The notes: generated by a model not told the origin, from the letters alone. A stretch of DNA of 64,000 nt from Bacteroidia bacterium (GCA_021740825.1 JAIOZA010000011.1:1-64000), one strand, 5' to 3'. Positions 41,713 through 50,943 are shown, numbered from the stretch's first letter. Numbers and translations are program-made.

Positions 41713-43053
41713 ATGGACAAAAAAAATTTACTTACAAAAGGAGTAATTATGAGTATCATAGTGTTCTCACTAATTACTCTTAATTTAAATGCTCAAAACA
41801 ATCAAGCTAAAGAAAATAACCTAATTGATTTAGTTATTAACGTTGATGTATGTACTACAACTGCGGACACAGTTAGAATTACTGGTCCATTTTGGAATTG
41901 GAATCCAAATGGTGGACCTCTTGGAACAAATAATGGTAACGGTTCATGGTCTTTTACATTATCTCCTGCTCCAAGTGCAGATATGGAATATTTAGTTATA
42001 GTTGATGGCGTTCAAGAAAACTTAATTGCTGATATGCAAAACGGTGGGACATGCGCCCCAGTTACAGATTATGCTAATTACGCTAATAGAAAATGGGTTG
42101 TGGGTTCAGGAGATATAAATATCATTTATGATCGCTGCGTTCCATGTTCTAATTTGGTTATTAATGTTGATGTATGTACTACAACAGCTGACACAGTAAG
42201 AATAACAGGACCATTTTGGGGATGGAATCCAAATGGTGGGCCACTAGGAACAAATAACGGTAACGGAACATGGTCTTTTACCTTATCCCCTGCTCCAACT
42301 GCTGATATGGAATATTTAGTTATAGTTGATGGAGTTCAAGAAAACTTAATTTCCGATATGCAAAACGGAGGAACCTGTGCACCAGTAACAGATTATTTTA
42401 GTTATGCAAACAGAAAGTGGGTTGTAGGTTCAGGGGATGTATTTATTTCTTATGATCGTTGTGTTCCATGTTCTTATCCAAACATAGTTATTACAACTTG
42501 TGCGCCAGGTGCTACATCTGTAAAATTAACCGGACCTAATTGGCAGTGGAATCCTAATTTCGGGCCTTCAGCTGTAAACAATGGTAATGGAACTTGGACT
42601 TTTTCAATTTCTCCTGCGCCAAATGATACATTAGAATACAAATTAATTAAGGATGGAATTTTTGAAGATTTAATTCCAGCGATGCTTAGTGGCGGAACTT
42701 GTGCGCCAGTTACTGATTATGCAAATTACGCAAATCGCAGATGGTTAATTGCAGATGGTGCTATTTCAAACACCTTCGGTAGTTGCGCTACTTGCAGTGT
42801 TACGGGTATTAATGAAAATATAAATGGCTCTCTTCAAATTTTCCCTAATCCAACCAATTCTAATGTAAAAATAAGATATTCTAATAAATCATTTAAAACT
42901 AAGTTATTAAATATTTTAGGAGAGGTAATAATTGAAAGTAGTTCGGATAATTTTGAGGACGAGTTAAATTTAAGCAACTTTGCAAGCGGTATTTATAACT
43001 TAACGATTACTTCAAATAATGAAACAAAATCAATCAAATTAATTAAAGAGTAA
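41713..43053 (+). CDS. T9SS-exported protein with three tandem ~107-residue repeats
   Basis: This 446-residue secreted protein has a signal peptide (IMSIIVFSLITLNLNAQ). Three repeats lie at about 40-145, 148-253 and 256-361, each with ITGPFWxWNPNGGPLGTNNG, SPAP..DMEYL, DGVQENL and GGTCAPVTDY landmarks and four conserved Cys. The first two are nearly identical and the third is more divergent. A T9SS type A sorting domain ends the protein (IFPNPTNSNVKI, 376 onward). I recall similar Trp-rich modules beside GH16 laminarinases in marine Bacteroidota, so glycan binding is plausible. Operator site 4 places the gene in the glucan regulon. Confidence 0.82.
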   Translation: MDKKNLLTKGVIMSIIVFSLITLNLNAQNNQAKENNLIDLVINVDVCTTTADTVRITGPFWNWNPNGGPLGTNNGNGSWSFTLSPAPSADMEYLVIVDGVQENLIADMQNGGTCAPVTDYANYANRKWVVGSGDINIIYDRCVPCSNLVINVDVCTTTADTVRITGPFWGWNPNGGPLGTNNGNGTWSFTLSPAPTADMEYLVIVDGVQENLISDMQNGGTCAPVTDYFSYANRKWVVGSGDVFISYDRCVPCSYPNIVITTCAPGATSVKLTGPNWQWNPNFGPSAVNNGNGTWTFSISPAPNDTLEYKLIKDGIFEDLIPAMLSGGTCAPVTDYANYANRRWLIADGAISNTFGSCATCSVTGINENINGSLQIFPNPTNSNVKIRYSNKSFKTKLLNILGEVIIESSSDNFEDELNLSNFASGIYNLTITSNNETKSIKLIKE

Positions 43054-43082
43054 TTTGATTATTTAATTAAGTTTTTAAAATA

Positions 43083-43117
43083 AAAAATCCCGACAATTTA
43101 TTTTGTCGGGATTTTTT
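43083..43117 (+). terminator. Rho-independent terminator after the three-repeat protein gene
   Basis: The arms AATCCCGACAA and TTGTCGGGATT pair perfectly and are followed by T residues. The flanking A and T runs could let it also work for the convergent pirin gene. Confidence 0.88.
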
Positions 43118-43162
43118 ATTCATTTTTTCTACAATTAAATATATTTCATGAAAAGTTGACTA

Positions 43163-44308
43163 TTAAGAACTCTTTATTTCCAGTTTACCATCAGCATACT
43201 TTGCAAAGCGCGTTTTTTCTCTTTCATGCACTTGATCATACTTTGGCCAAGGCCAGCCACCAAATTGAGTTTTGTGATAATCTTCAAAGGCGCTGTTAAT
43301 TTCCTGTTTGGTATTCATTACAAAGGGTCCATATTGCATTACTGGCTCACCAATAGGTTTTCCTTGAAGCATTAAAATACTTGTTTCTTCCGCCGCTTTT
43401 ATTTCAACTTCTAAATCTGCTTTTAATTCAATAGCATTATAATTTTTAATAATAGTGCCAGCAACTATAATTTCAGTTCCTTCATAAAAATAAATTGTTC
43501 TATTAGTTCCTAAAGATGCTTTTGGTAAAATAAACGTTGCTCCGGCTTCCATTTTAATATTCCACACAGCCACATCATTTACCGAATCTGCTGCCCAAGA
43601 ATTAGGCGGTGGGGTTGGAGCTTCGGCATTTTCTAACTTACCTGCTATAACTTCTACAGTTGTTTTTTTATTGGATGAATCTATATGAACCTGGTTTGGA
43701 ATTGATTCTCTCCAAAACATTTTAAAATGAGGTTCAACCATTTTATTTCGCTTTGGTAAATTCAACCAAATCTGAAATAATTCCATTGTATTTTCTTTAT
43801 CAGCATGAACTAATGGAAACATTTCTGAATGCTGTACTCCTTTGCCCGCCGTCATCCATTGTACATCGCCATTGCCATAACGTCCGGCAGCACCCATTGA
43901 ATCGGCATGATCTACAATACCTTTTCTTACTACCGTAATTGTTTCAAAACCACGGTGTGGGTGACCGGGAAAACCGGGAACTGATTTTCCATGATACATT
44001 CTAAAACCATCTTTTATTATAAAATCATCACCCATGTGACGACCATTTAAATATTTTTCATCAGGCCCCATTTGCTCATTTCCATTAGGAAAAGCATCTT
44101 CGTGGTGTACACAAAATAAAAACGGATCTGAAGTTTCCCATTGAAAACCTAAAGGCTTGGTATTTAAGATTGGATTCATAGTATGTTCTTCTGATTTAAA
44201 TGCTTTTTTAAATGATTCTGAAAACGACAAAGTAGGCGCTGCCATCGCTGTGGCAAAGGCAAACAACGAACGACTTAAAAAGTTTCTTCGAGGTATTTCG
44301 TTACTCAT
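43163..44308 (-). CDS. Pirin family protein with Tat signal
   Basis: This 381-residue bicupin protein is of the pirin family. The N-terminus MSNEIPRRNFLSRSLFAFATAMAAPTLSF has a twin-arginine motif (RRNFL), so it is probably exported folded to the periplasm, which is unusual for pirins. The first cupin holds the metal-ligand region HPHRGFETITVVRKG and H...QWMTAGKGVQHSEMFP; the C-terminal cupin ends with QYGPFVMNTKQEI...GGWPWPKY. Pirins bind Fe or other metals, and some are quercetin dioxygenases. A -7 box TAAATTTG (minus strand) is at 44356-44363. The substrate is unknown. Confidence 0.9.
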   Translation of the reverse strand: MSNEIPRRNFLSRSLFAFATAMAAPTLSFSESFKKAFKSEEHTMNPILNTKPLGFQWETSDPFLFCVHHEDAFPNGNEQMGPDEKYLNGRHMGDDFIIKDGFRMYHGKSVPGFPGHPHRGFETITVVRKGIVDHADSMGAAGRYGNGDVQWMTAGKGVQHSEMFPLVHADKENTMELFQIWLNLPKRNKMVEPHFKMFWRESIPNQVHIDSSNKKTTVEVIAGKLENAEAPTPPPNSWAADSVNDVAVWNIKMEAGATFILPKASLGTNRTIYFYEGTEIIVAGTIIKNYNAIELKADLEVEIKAAEETSILMLQGKPIGEPVMQYGPFVMNTKQEINSAFEDYHKTQFGGWPWPKYDQVHEREKTRFAKYADGKLEIKSS

Positions 44309-44366
44309 GGCTTATTAATTGTATTATAAAACAGATTAAATGTTTTTTAGTTTATCAAATTTAAGC

Positions 44367-44615
44367 AAAGAAATAGTAAATCACAATACAATGCCATACT
44401 GAAGTTGTTGCATTATCTATTCGGTATTTAATTTTACTTCAATGAGACCATGAATCGAATTCAGGGTGACTAAACCTCGGGCCTTTAATTTTTTCAATTT
44501 TAATAAAAGAATAGTATATCAAATAATGTCATGCTGAACTTGTTTCAGCATCTATCCAGTGTTTAATTTTATTTCATAAATACTCATATATTTTTAATCA
44601 GTGTGACTATACCTA
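44367..44615. repeat. Two diverged copies of a ~110-bp intergenic repeat
   Basis: Units at about 44367-44480 and 44508-44615 align along their length. Both have AGAAtAGTAwATCA, then ATGyCATrCTGAAsTTGTT, a CATCTAT-like stretch, TTTAATTTTAyTTCA, and a closing CAGkGTGACTAwACCT. The second has an 8-bp hairpin, ATGCTGAA/TTCAGCAT, at 44531-44551. From memory the TCATGCTGAACTTGTTTCAGCATC unit (shown here only by its arms) is a dispersed Bacteroidota repeat. This 372-bp gap holds no gene. Confidence 0.62.
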
Positions 44616-44681
44616 AGACGTCATATTTTTAGTTGATTTATTAAAAAAGCTACCTTTTTATGATAGCTTACTTTATTTTAA

Positions 44682-45092
44682 TTAATCCATTGGATACCCT
44701 TTGGCAACCCAATCAGGTTTAATGCTTTCAGGTAATTCGAGCACCTTCGTATTTTTAAATCCTTGAGCAATTAAAAAATCGTATGCTGGTTTAATATTTG
44801 GGCAACTCGAATAGGAACAACATCCGCAATAAACTACAATTGGTTTTGTTTTACTTTCCATTGTTAAGTAGGATTGAATCTTACTACCAAACGTAACATT
44901 AGTTGCAGCGCCAACAGCAATTGCACCTTTAATATTTTCCATAGGACCAACGTTAAAAATGAGTGGTTTATCCTTAGCATTAGTTTTGATTTTTGTACTA
45001 AGTTCGATGGTCGTCATCATTTGTTCTTTTTTCCAAGTTGGAGTTTGAAATAATCCAAAGGCAGTAAATATCAATAGAGCTAAAATTTTCAT
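44682..45092 (-). CDS. Exported rhodanese-like protein
   Basis: This 136-residue protein has a short signal sequence (MKILALLIFTAFGLFQT) and a rhodanese-like domain in the periplasm. The active-site loop is IVVYCGCCSYSSCPN, with four cysteines where a typical rhodanese has one; several could form disulfides or bind metal. The end, AYDFLIAQGFKNTKVLELPESIKPDWVAKGYP, matches the usual C-terminal part of the fold. A -7 box TAGTTTTG (minus strand) lies at 45116-45123, 23 nt before the ATG. The function is unknown; thiosulfate sulfurtransferase activity is only a possibility. Confidence 0.78.
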   Translation of the reverse strand: MKILALLIFTAFGLFQTPTWKKEQMMTTIELSTKIKTNAKDKPLIFNVGPMENIKGAIAVGAATNVTFGSKIQSYLTMESKTKPIVVYCGCCSYSSCPNIKPAYDFLIAQGFKNTKVLELPESIKPDWVAKGYPMD

Positions 45093-45233
45093 AGTAATAG
45101 TTATTTATTTTTCATCAAAACTAATTACAATTTGAAAATAATAATTCTAAAAAATGCTAAAAAATCAGATAACTTAAATTTTTATAATGAATTTCATCAT
45201 TCCCAAAAAAGTCAGGTGTAAAGATGTTAATGT

Positions 45234-47375
45234 TTAGTTTCCTTTAAAAATATCTTTAATCTTATCTTTTAAATGAATGACCTTTTCAATATTTTCTTTG
45301 AAAGCAGGAACAGTCATCTCAGTCATTTGTGAATCGCTTAATGATTTTAATGATTCTGGATAAAATACAATAAAACTAGTAAACTCATTATTTTTACTTA
45401 ACGTCTTTGGCATGTTATCAATGTGAAAATCAAACGACACAGTTTGCTTTCTGCTACTTAAAAACATATATAAATCATCTTCTTTAACATGATCTATAAT
45501 TTCGCTATCATCAAAACTCTTTACAATTAAGTAATTATAAAATTCACGTTTTTTATCTTTGATTAGATTAGTAAATGCTTCGATGGTTTTATGCTGACCA
45601 TAAATAATTCCATCATTTCCAAGTTGTTTTAAAATAGTATTGATTTTACGAACAACTAAATTAAATCCACTTTCCAATTCAGAGTTTGGAGCTAATAAAA
45701 CAATAACACGCTTATATGAATTTAAAGGTTGAATAACCTTTGAAATAATAATCGATTGTTTGGTCTTCACTAGTAAATTATCTGCAATACTTCCAAAAAT
45801 TAAATTGGTACCACTCTGTTGAGCTTTCCAACTAATCAAAACATCGGAGATACTATACGCTTTTGCTGTTCGAGCAATTCCATCAACAATACTTAAATCA
45901 ACTTTTTTAAGCACCTGTACTTTTTTATCTACAGACGCAATTTGCTCAACAATACCATCAATTACTTTTTTAACGATATTAATTTTTTCATCAGCATCTT
46001 CATTTTCTTCTACAATTGATAATGGATAAATTGGTTCTTGCGATTTATCGTCTTTAATAATTAATGCTAAATCTATTAATCTGGCTATATTTTCTGGATT
46101 ACTAACCGGAATTAAAATTCGTTCTGTTCTATCAATAATTTTTTTAGAAGTTTCTTTTTCAGAGATTGCAATTTCTCGAGCAGCGCCTTCGGTAACAAAT
46201 GAACTTACCATACAAGTAATTAAAATCAAGATAATTGTTCCGTTGATAACATTTTGATCAAATAAGCCAATATCGTATCCAACTTTAATAATTGCAAGCG
46301 TTGCAGCAGCATGAGAAGCGCTTAAACCAAACATTACTCTTTTTTCGTATTTATTATATTTATAAATAATGCCAGTAATCTCTGCTGCCAACCATTTCGT
46401 GATAAGCGCAACTCCACTTAAAATACCTGCAAAAATTAAAGCATCAGTCCCTTTTAAAAACACAGAAAAATCAACTAACATACCTGCACTAATTAAAAAG
46501 AAAGGAATAAAAATAGTGTTACCAATAAAGATGACACGATTCATTAATACTGAATTATGCGGTATAACTCTGTTTAATGCTAACCCTGCTAAGAATGCTC
46601 CAATAATTGGTTCAACGCCTGCTAATTCAGAAAAAAATCCGGAAATAAATACCACAGCTAACACATAAATATACTGAGAACTCCCCTGCCCTTCAATGTT
46701 TCTAAAAAACCAACGACTAACTTTTGGAACTAAATATAAAACAGCAAAACCTAAAAGTGCTAACGAAAAAACTAACCTCATCCAAAACATGGCGTTTATT
46801 TCGCCACCCACTACATTTGTAATCACACCCAATAAAATTAAAACAGCACTATCAGTAATTATTGTTCCTCCAAAAGAAACTTGCACCGCTCTATTTTTTA
46901 CAATACCCATATTGCTTACAATTGGATAGCTTAAAAGCGTGTGCGTAGAAAACATACTTGCTAATAATAAAGCAGGCCACATCGAAAACCCGAAAACATT
47001 AATACAAACAAAATAACCTATAATAATGGGAATAAAAAATGTGAAGGCTCCAAATACCAGGCTCTTGGATCTGTTTTGTTTATATTCTTGCATATCTATT
47101 TCTAAACCTGCCAAAAACATAATATATAGAAGTCCTGTTTTACTAAATAATTCGAAACTTGTTGATTTTTCAATAATATGAAGTGTATTCGGCCCAATGA
47201 TAACGCCCGCAATAATTAATCCGATAATGCCGGGAATACGGAAACGTTTTAAAACTAAAGGCGCGAATAAAATAATAAGTAACGTTAAAGCCAGTATAAG
47301 AACTGGATTTTTTACTGGGAGATAATGACTAAAAAAGTCATGTATATGTTGAAAATTTCCAGTAAAGAATTGCAT
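45234..47375 (-). CDS. Cation:proton antiporter (CPA2 family) with cytoplasmic C-terminal domain
   Basis: This 713-residue inner-membrane antiporter exchanges Na+ or K+ for H+. Residues about 20-405 form the Na+/H+ exchanger domain with ~12-13 helices (LKRFRIPGIIGLIIAGVIIGP, MFLAGLEIDM, GAFLAGLALNR, SHAAATLAI). Residues about 415-713 are a soluble region with nucleotide-binding universal-stress-like pattern (RILIPVSNPENIARLIDLAL; FGSIADNLLVKTKQSIIISK). TrkA-N domains of KefB/KefC are absent. A -7 box TATTTTTG (minus strand) lies at 47391-47398, 15 nt before the ATG. It is monocistronic and probably acts in pH or salt homeostasis. Confidence 0.88.
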   Translation of the reverse strand: MQFFTGNFQHIHDFFSHYLPVKNPVLILALTLLIILFAPLVLKRFRIPGIIGLIIAGVIIGPNTLHIIEKSTSFELFSKTGLLYIMFLAGLEIDMQEYKQNRSKSLVFGAFTFFIPIIIGYFVCINVFGFSMWPALLLASMFSTHTLLSYPIVSNMGIVKNRAVQVSFGGTIITDSAVLILLGVITNVVGGEINAMFWMRLVFSLALLGFAVLYLVPKVSRWFFRNIEGQGSSQYIYVLAVVFISGFFSELAGVEPIIGAFLAGLALNRVIPHNSVLMNRVIFIGNTIFIPFFLISAGMLVDFSVFLKGTDALIFAGILSGVALITKWLAAEITGIIYKYNKYEKRVMFGLSASHAAATLAIIKVGYDIGLFDQNVINGTIILILITCMVSSFVTEGAAREIAISEKETSKKIIDRTERILIPVSNPENIARLIDLALIIKDDKSQEPIYPLSIVEENEDADEKINIVKKVIDGIVEQIASVDKKVQVLKKVDLSIVDGIARTAKAYSISDVLISWKAQQSGTNLIFGSIADNLLVKTKQSIIISKVIQPLNSYKRVIVLLAPNSELESGFNLVVRKINTILKQLGNDGIIYGQHKTIEAFTNLIKDKKREFYNYLIVKSFDDSEIIDHVKEDDLYMFLSSRKQTVSFDFHIDNMPKTLSKNNEFTSFIVFYPESLKSLSDSQMTEMTVPAFKENIEKVIHLKDKIKDIFKGN

Positions 47376-47441
47376 TTTAAGACTTTATAACAAAAATAGA
47401 TAATAAAATCGCACTAATTGCATTTTCAAAAAAATACTTTT

Positions 47442-49895
47442 TTAAAATGTTAGCACGTATTGAATTGCAGCGGTTCGAGGCGATTCAATTTTAAGTGGTC
47501 TTAAGGAATATGCTTGATTTAGGATATTGTTACAAACAATAGATAATTTTTGTTTCGCATTTATTGTGTAGCTTAATCGGGCATCCCAAACGCTAATAAA
47601 ATAATGACTTGACCAGAACTTTACTCCTTTGATTCTTTCTACATTTGGATAAAAACCATCCGTTAATGTTTCAATGTCTTTAAATGCTTTATCTATATTC
47701 TGCATTTTACTATAATATTTATTGCTGACCCCAAAAGCAAATCGGTAAATTTTGACCTCAACATCTAATTTAAACATATGTTTAAAACGATATTTTAGTA
47801 CATTATCAGTAGTATCCATACTGCTTCTTTTATAGCTTAAATCCTGACCAAAACCTCCTAATGACTTATCTCGGGCATAAACGCTGTCAGGCGTTAAGGA
47901 TATTGGTTCGATATAAGTATAACCGATTAAGGCAGAAACACCGAAACGTTTATTAGTTTCGGCAGTAGTAGCAGCTAATGACATATCAATACCTCGCACT
48001 CTTGAATCGCCCGTATTTAAAAATTTAAATCCAACTATAGCAACATCTGGGTCCCAAACACCAAACAAGTACTCAATGGTATTATGGTATTTTTGATAAA
48101 AACCGGCTACATCAAGAAAAGCTTTACAATTTCCGATTTTAAATCCTTGTTTTAATCCAATTTCGAAACTATTACTTGTTTCAGGTTTTAAGTCAGGATT
48201 CGGGAAAATACCAAACAATCCTGCTTTAGTTGTTATATATCTTTCTGTTATGGTCGGATATCTAAAACCTTGTCCATAGGATGATCTGATAAATGTGCCA
48301 CGGGTAACTTGTAAATTTGCACCAATTCTAAATATAGGGGCTACAACATTATTAAGATTATTCATTTTAAAATATTCATATCTAACCCCACCAGATAAGT
48401 TTAAGATTCTCCAAAATTTTTTATCTAATTGAATGTACCCGGATGCATTGACTATCCTATTTTCAGGTGTTCCACTCGCGGCATATAAGCGTGATTTTGA
48501 TTGAGAGATGTTCCCTACTAAACCACCTGTGAAAGTTAAATCGATACTTTTAAATTGACGCTGCAATTGATATTCACCAAAATACATCGTGCCTTTATTT
48601 GATTGATTATTAGTTATGACATTATCTGAATGAAAAACACGAGTTTGCAAACTGTGCCCTATTCCATTTTTAGTTTTGTATTTAATATAAGGGTCAATAT
48701 TAAATAATGTTTGATCTTCTAAAAATACAGCTCCAGGGTACCCTTTATATAAACCGGAAGAATCGCCAAGCCAAGCAAAGACCATATTGGTTTTATTAAG
48801 CATAAAATTAGCATTAACTCCAAAATTCAATCCTTCGAAACGCTTGGGTCTGTATCTTAAGTTAACATTTACCCTTCCTCTCTTTTTTATCATATCATTA
48901 TTAGTAAAGGTTGGTATACTATCTTCCAATAATAGAGCTTTTCTTATGGCAGGATCCATATATGGTGCCGGTGGTGGTGGTCCAATATAGCCTTGATCTA
49001 CATTAAAATTTGCTCCTATAACAAAATCTAAATTATTTTTAATGACACGAGAATGAAACAAATTCAAATTACTAAATGCGGGCAACGAATTATTACCATT
49101 ACTCTTATACCAATTTTCAGCTGGTGAATTTGGAATACTATATTGACCAGCCGAATAATTAATACTTGTTTTTGGTTTACTGCGAGGATATGCAGTGCGA
49201 ATATTTATTACACCATTTAATGCTGATGAACCATATAATACAGATGATGCTCCTTTTATGACTTCTATTTGTTCAATATTTTCAACAGGAATATAACTCC
49301 ATTCAGGTCGGCCAGCATCGCCACTTAATAAAGGTACACCATCTACCACAATGGCTACTCGACTACCGACGCCAAACGTAAATCCACTACCTCCTCTAAT
49401 TTGCGGATCATTATCTATAATTGTTAAGCCGGGAACTTGCTCTAAAACAGTTTCAATACTTGTTGTATTTTTATTTTGAATTAAACTGGGTTTAATAACT
49501 TCCATAGAAACGGTTAACTCTTCAATTTTTTGCTCAAACTTACCAGATGAAACAACGACGGTTTCTAGTGTTTTAGAGCTTTGTTTAAGTGAGATATTTT
49601 TTTGAGTAATTTGATTTTCTTTAATGAATACAGAAAATGTATCGCTTTGCAATCCTAAAAAACTGCATATGATTTTATAATAACCAGAGTCTAAAACCAA
49701 AACATAATTGCCATCAATGTCAGCAGAAGTACCTTTTGATAAATCATTTAATAATTGAATGGTGGCGCCAACGGCAGGTTCTTTAGAATCTTTATCAAAT
49801 ATATTTCCCTTTAAAACACCTGTTCCTGTTTGAGAATAAATAAAAAATGACGAGGCTACAAAAACTACTATTAATATTCTAGCATAAATAATCAT
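47442..49895 (-). CDS. TonB-dependent outer-membrane receptor
   Basis: This ~817-residue outer-membrane transporter takes up a ligand using TonB energy. After the signal (ILIVVFVASSFFIYSQ) comes a carboxypeptidase-D-like domain (about 25-110, GVLKGNIFDKDSKEPAVGATIQLL). The plug follows (VVVSSGKFEQKIEELTVSMEVI...VLEQVPGLTIID...VDGVPLLSGDAG...ASSVLYGSSALNGVINI), then a 22-strand-type barrel with a final aromatic strand. It is not SusC-like and has no SusD partner. ATG 49895 was preferred to ATG 49922 because the latter lies in the loop of a hairpin at 49908-49933. The ligand is unknown. Confidence 0.9.
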   Translation of the reverse strand: MIIYARILIVVFVASSFFIYSQTGTGVLKGNIFDKDSKEPAVGATIQLLNDLSKGTSADIDGNYVLVLDSGYYKIICSFLGLQSDTFSVFIKENQITQKNISLKQSSKTLETVVVSSGKFEQKIEELTVSMEVIKPSLIQNKNTTSIETVLEQVPGLTIIDNDPQIRGGSGFTFGVGSRVAIVVDGVPLLSGDAGRPEWSYIPVENIEQIEVIKGASSVLYGSSALNGVINIRTAYPRSKPKTSINYSAGQYSIPNSPAENWYKSNGNNSLPAFSNLNLFHSRVIKNNLDFVIGANFNVDQGYIGPPPPAPYMDPAIRKALLLEDSIPTFTNNDMIKKRGRVNVNLRYRPKRFEGLNFGVNANFMLNKTNMVFAWLGDSSGLYKGYPGAVFLEDQTLFNIDPYIKYKTKNGIGHSLQTRVFHSDNVITNNQSNKGTMYFGEYQLQRQFKSIDLTFTGGLVGNISQSKSRLYAASGTPENRIVNASGYIQLDKKFWRILNLSGGVRYEYFKMNNLNNVVAPIFRIGANLQVTRGTFIRSSYGQGFRYPTITERYITTKAGLFGIFPNPDLKPETSNSFEIGLKQGFKIGNCKAFLDVAGFYQKYHNTIEYLFGVWDPDVAIVGFKFLNTGDSRVRGIDMSLAATTAETNKRFGVSALIGYTYIEPISLTPDSVYARDKSLGGFGQDLSYKRSSMDTTDNVLKYRFKHMFKLDVEVKIYRFAFGVSNKYYSKMQNIDKAFKDIETLTDGFYPNVERIKGVKFWSSHYFISVWDARLSYTINAKQKLSIVCNNILNQAYSLRPLKIESPRTAAIQYVLTF

Positions 49896-49907
49896 ATTAT
49901 AAATAGA

Positions 49908-49933
49908 AAACCCTAACTGCATAGTTAGGGTTT
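49908..49933 (-). terminator. Hairpin between the PCMD-like gene and the TonB receptor
   Basis: The arms AAACCCTAACT and AGTTAGGGTTT pair perfectly around GCAT. On the minus strand the hairpin is followed by TTTTCTATTTATAA, a modest T-tract. It could end the upstream PCMD-like transcript or attenuate read-through into the TonB receptor. Confidence 0.65.
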
Positions 49934-49953
49934 AAAAATGATTTAATTTTTGT

Positions 49954-50943
49954 TTAGTCAATAAATAATTTACCAAATTTACCTTGAGATTTGCCACTTA
50001 CTTTATACATGTAAATTCCTGATTTTAATGAAGAAATAGAAATCGTATTTACAATACTGTTATCTATAATCTGAGAATAAACAATCTGGCCAGTAGCGTT
50101 GTAAATATCTATGATTGATTGTTCAGAATTTTTATTCAGAAAATCAACATAAATGTTTTTTTCAAAATAATACACCTTAACATTTTTGGTAAATTCAGTT
50201 TCATTAATTGATGTAGTATTATTGTAAATAAGTTCTAAATCATCTACCCATAATTTACTACCAGAACCTGTTGAACCAGGAGCTGTAGTTAATTGATTAT
50301 TTGATGATGTAATATTTACCATAATAAATGCTGGAGTATTTGAATTAATGTAATTAAAAGGAACTGTAAAACGTTTCCACGAACTTTGATTAGCTGCTGG
50401 GGATACATATAAAGCGTCACCAATCTTATTAGCAGATAAGTCGGGATGATTGCCACTAACTGGGGCAGCGGGATCATAATAATCACCTGAATGTAATACT
50501 GCATATACTTTAGCCTGCTCAGCTGCAGCGCCAGTTCCACTTGTGGCTTGTGTATATTTATACCAACCAACGATACTATCTGGCCTTCCGGTAAATGCTA
50601 ATTTATCAGAACCAGTTGCACTAAGGTAGCCTTGCGACTTATTTGTACTTGGAGCATTTACAACACCTGTGGTTACATTACCATTAACTACAGCTAAAAT
50701 ATAATAAATAGTCTCAACACGAACACATGAGGTTCCTGAATGAGGAGCAGATGTCTCTTGAAAACAAGTTTGAGGACCTGTTGATGCTAAACCAGTGCCA
50801 GTTTTATTTGAATTCCATGAAGTTGGTTCAGCTGAACTACCTGAACCTCCCCAGTTTTCAAAACCAGCATTTGTTAGTTGAGTTTGCGCTAATGAAAATA
50901 ATGTAATAGATAATGATAAAATTGTAGTAAACGTTTTTTGCAT
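49954..50943 (-). CDS. PCMD-like secreted protein with T9SS sorting domain
   Basis: This 329-residue secreted protein has a signal peptide (FTTILSLSITLFSLAQ). Residues about 20-240 match the pattern of the putative carbohydrate metabolism domain (PCMD): QLTNAGFENWGGSGSSAEPTSWNSN at the start, SIVGWYKYTQA, YVSPAANQSSWKRFTVPFNYI, and GSKLWVDDLELIYN at the end. The last ~75 residues are a T9SS type A sorting domain (SIDIYNATGQIVYSQ, LKSGIYMYKVSGKSQGKFGKLFID). It is therefore cell-surface or secreted and likely glycan-binding. A -7 box TATTTTTG (minus strand) at 51015-51022 gives a ~65-nt leader. It precedes the TonB receptor on the same strand. Confidence 0.8.
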   Translation of the reverse strand: MQKTFTTILSLSITLFSLAQTQLTNAGFENWGGSGSSAEPTSWNSNKTGTGLASTGPQTCFQETSAPHSGTSCVRVETIYYILAVVNGNVTTGVVNAPSTNKSQGYLSATGSDKLAFTGRPDSIVGWYKYTQATSGTGAAAEQAKVYAVLHSGDYYDPAAPVSGNHPDLSANKIGDALYVSPAANQSSWKRFTVPFNYINSNTPAFIMVNITSSNNQLTTAPGSTGSGSKLWVDDLELIYNNTTSINETEFTKNVKVYYFEKNIYVDFLNKNSEQSIIDIYNATGQIVYSQIIDNSIVNTISISSLKSGIYMYKVSGKSQGKFGKLFID

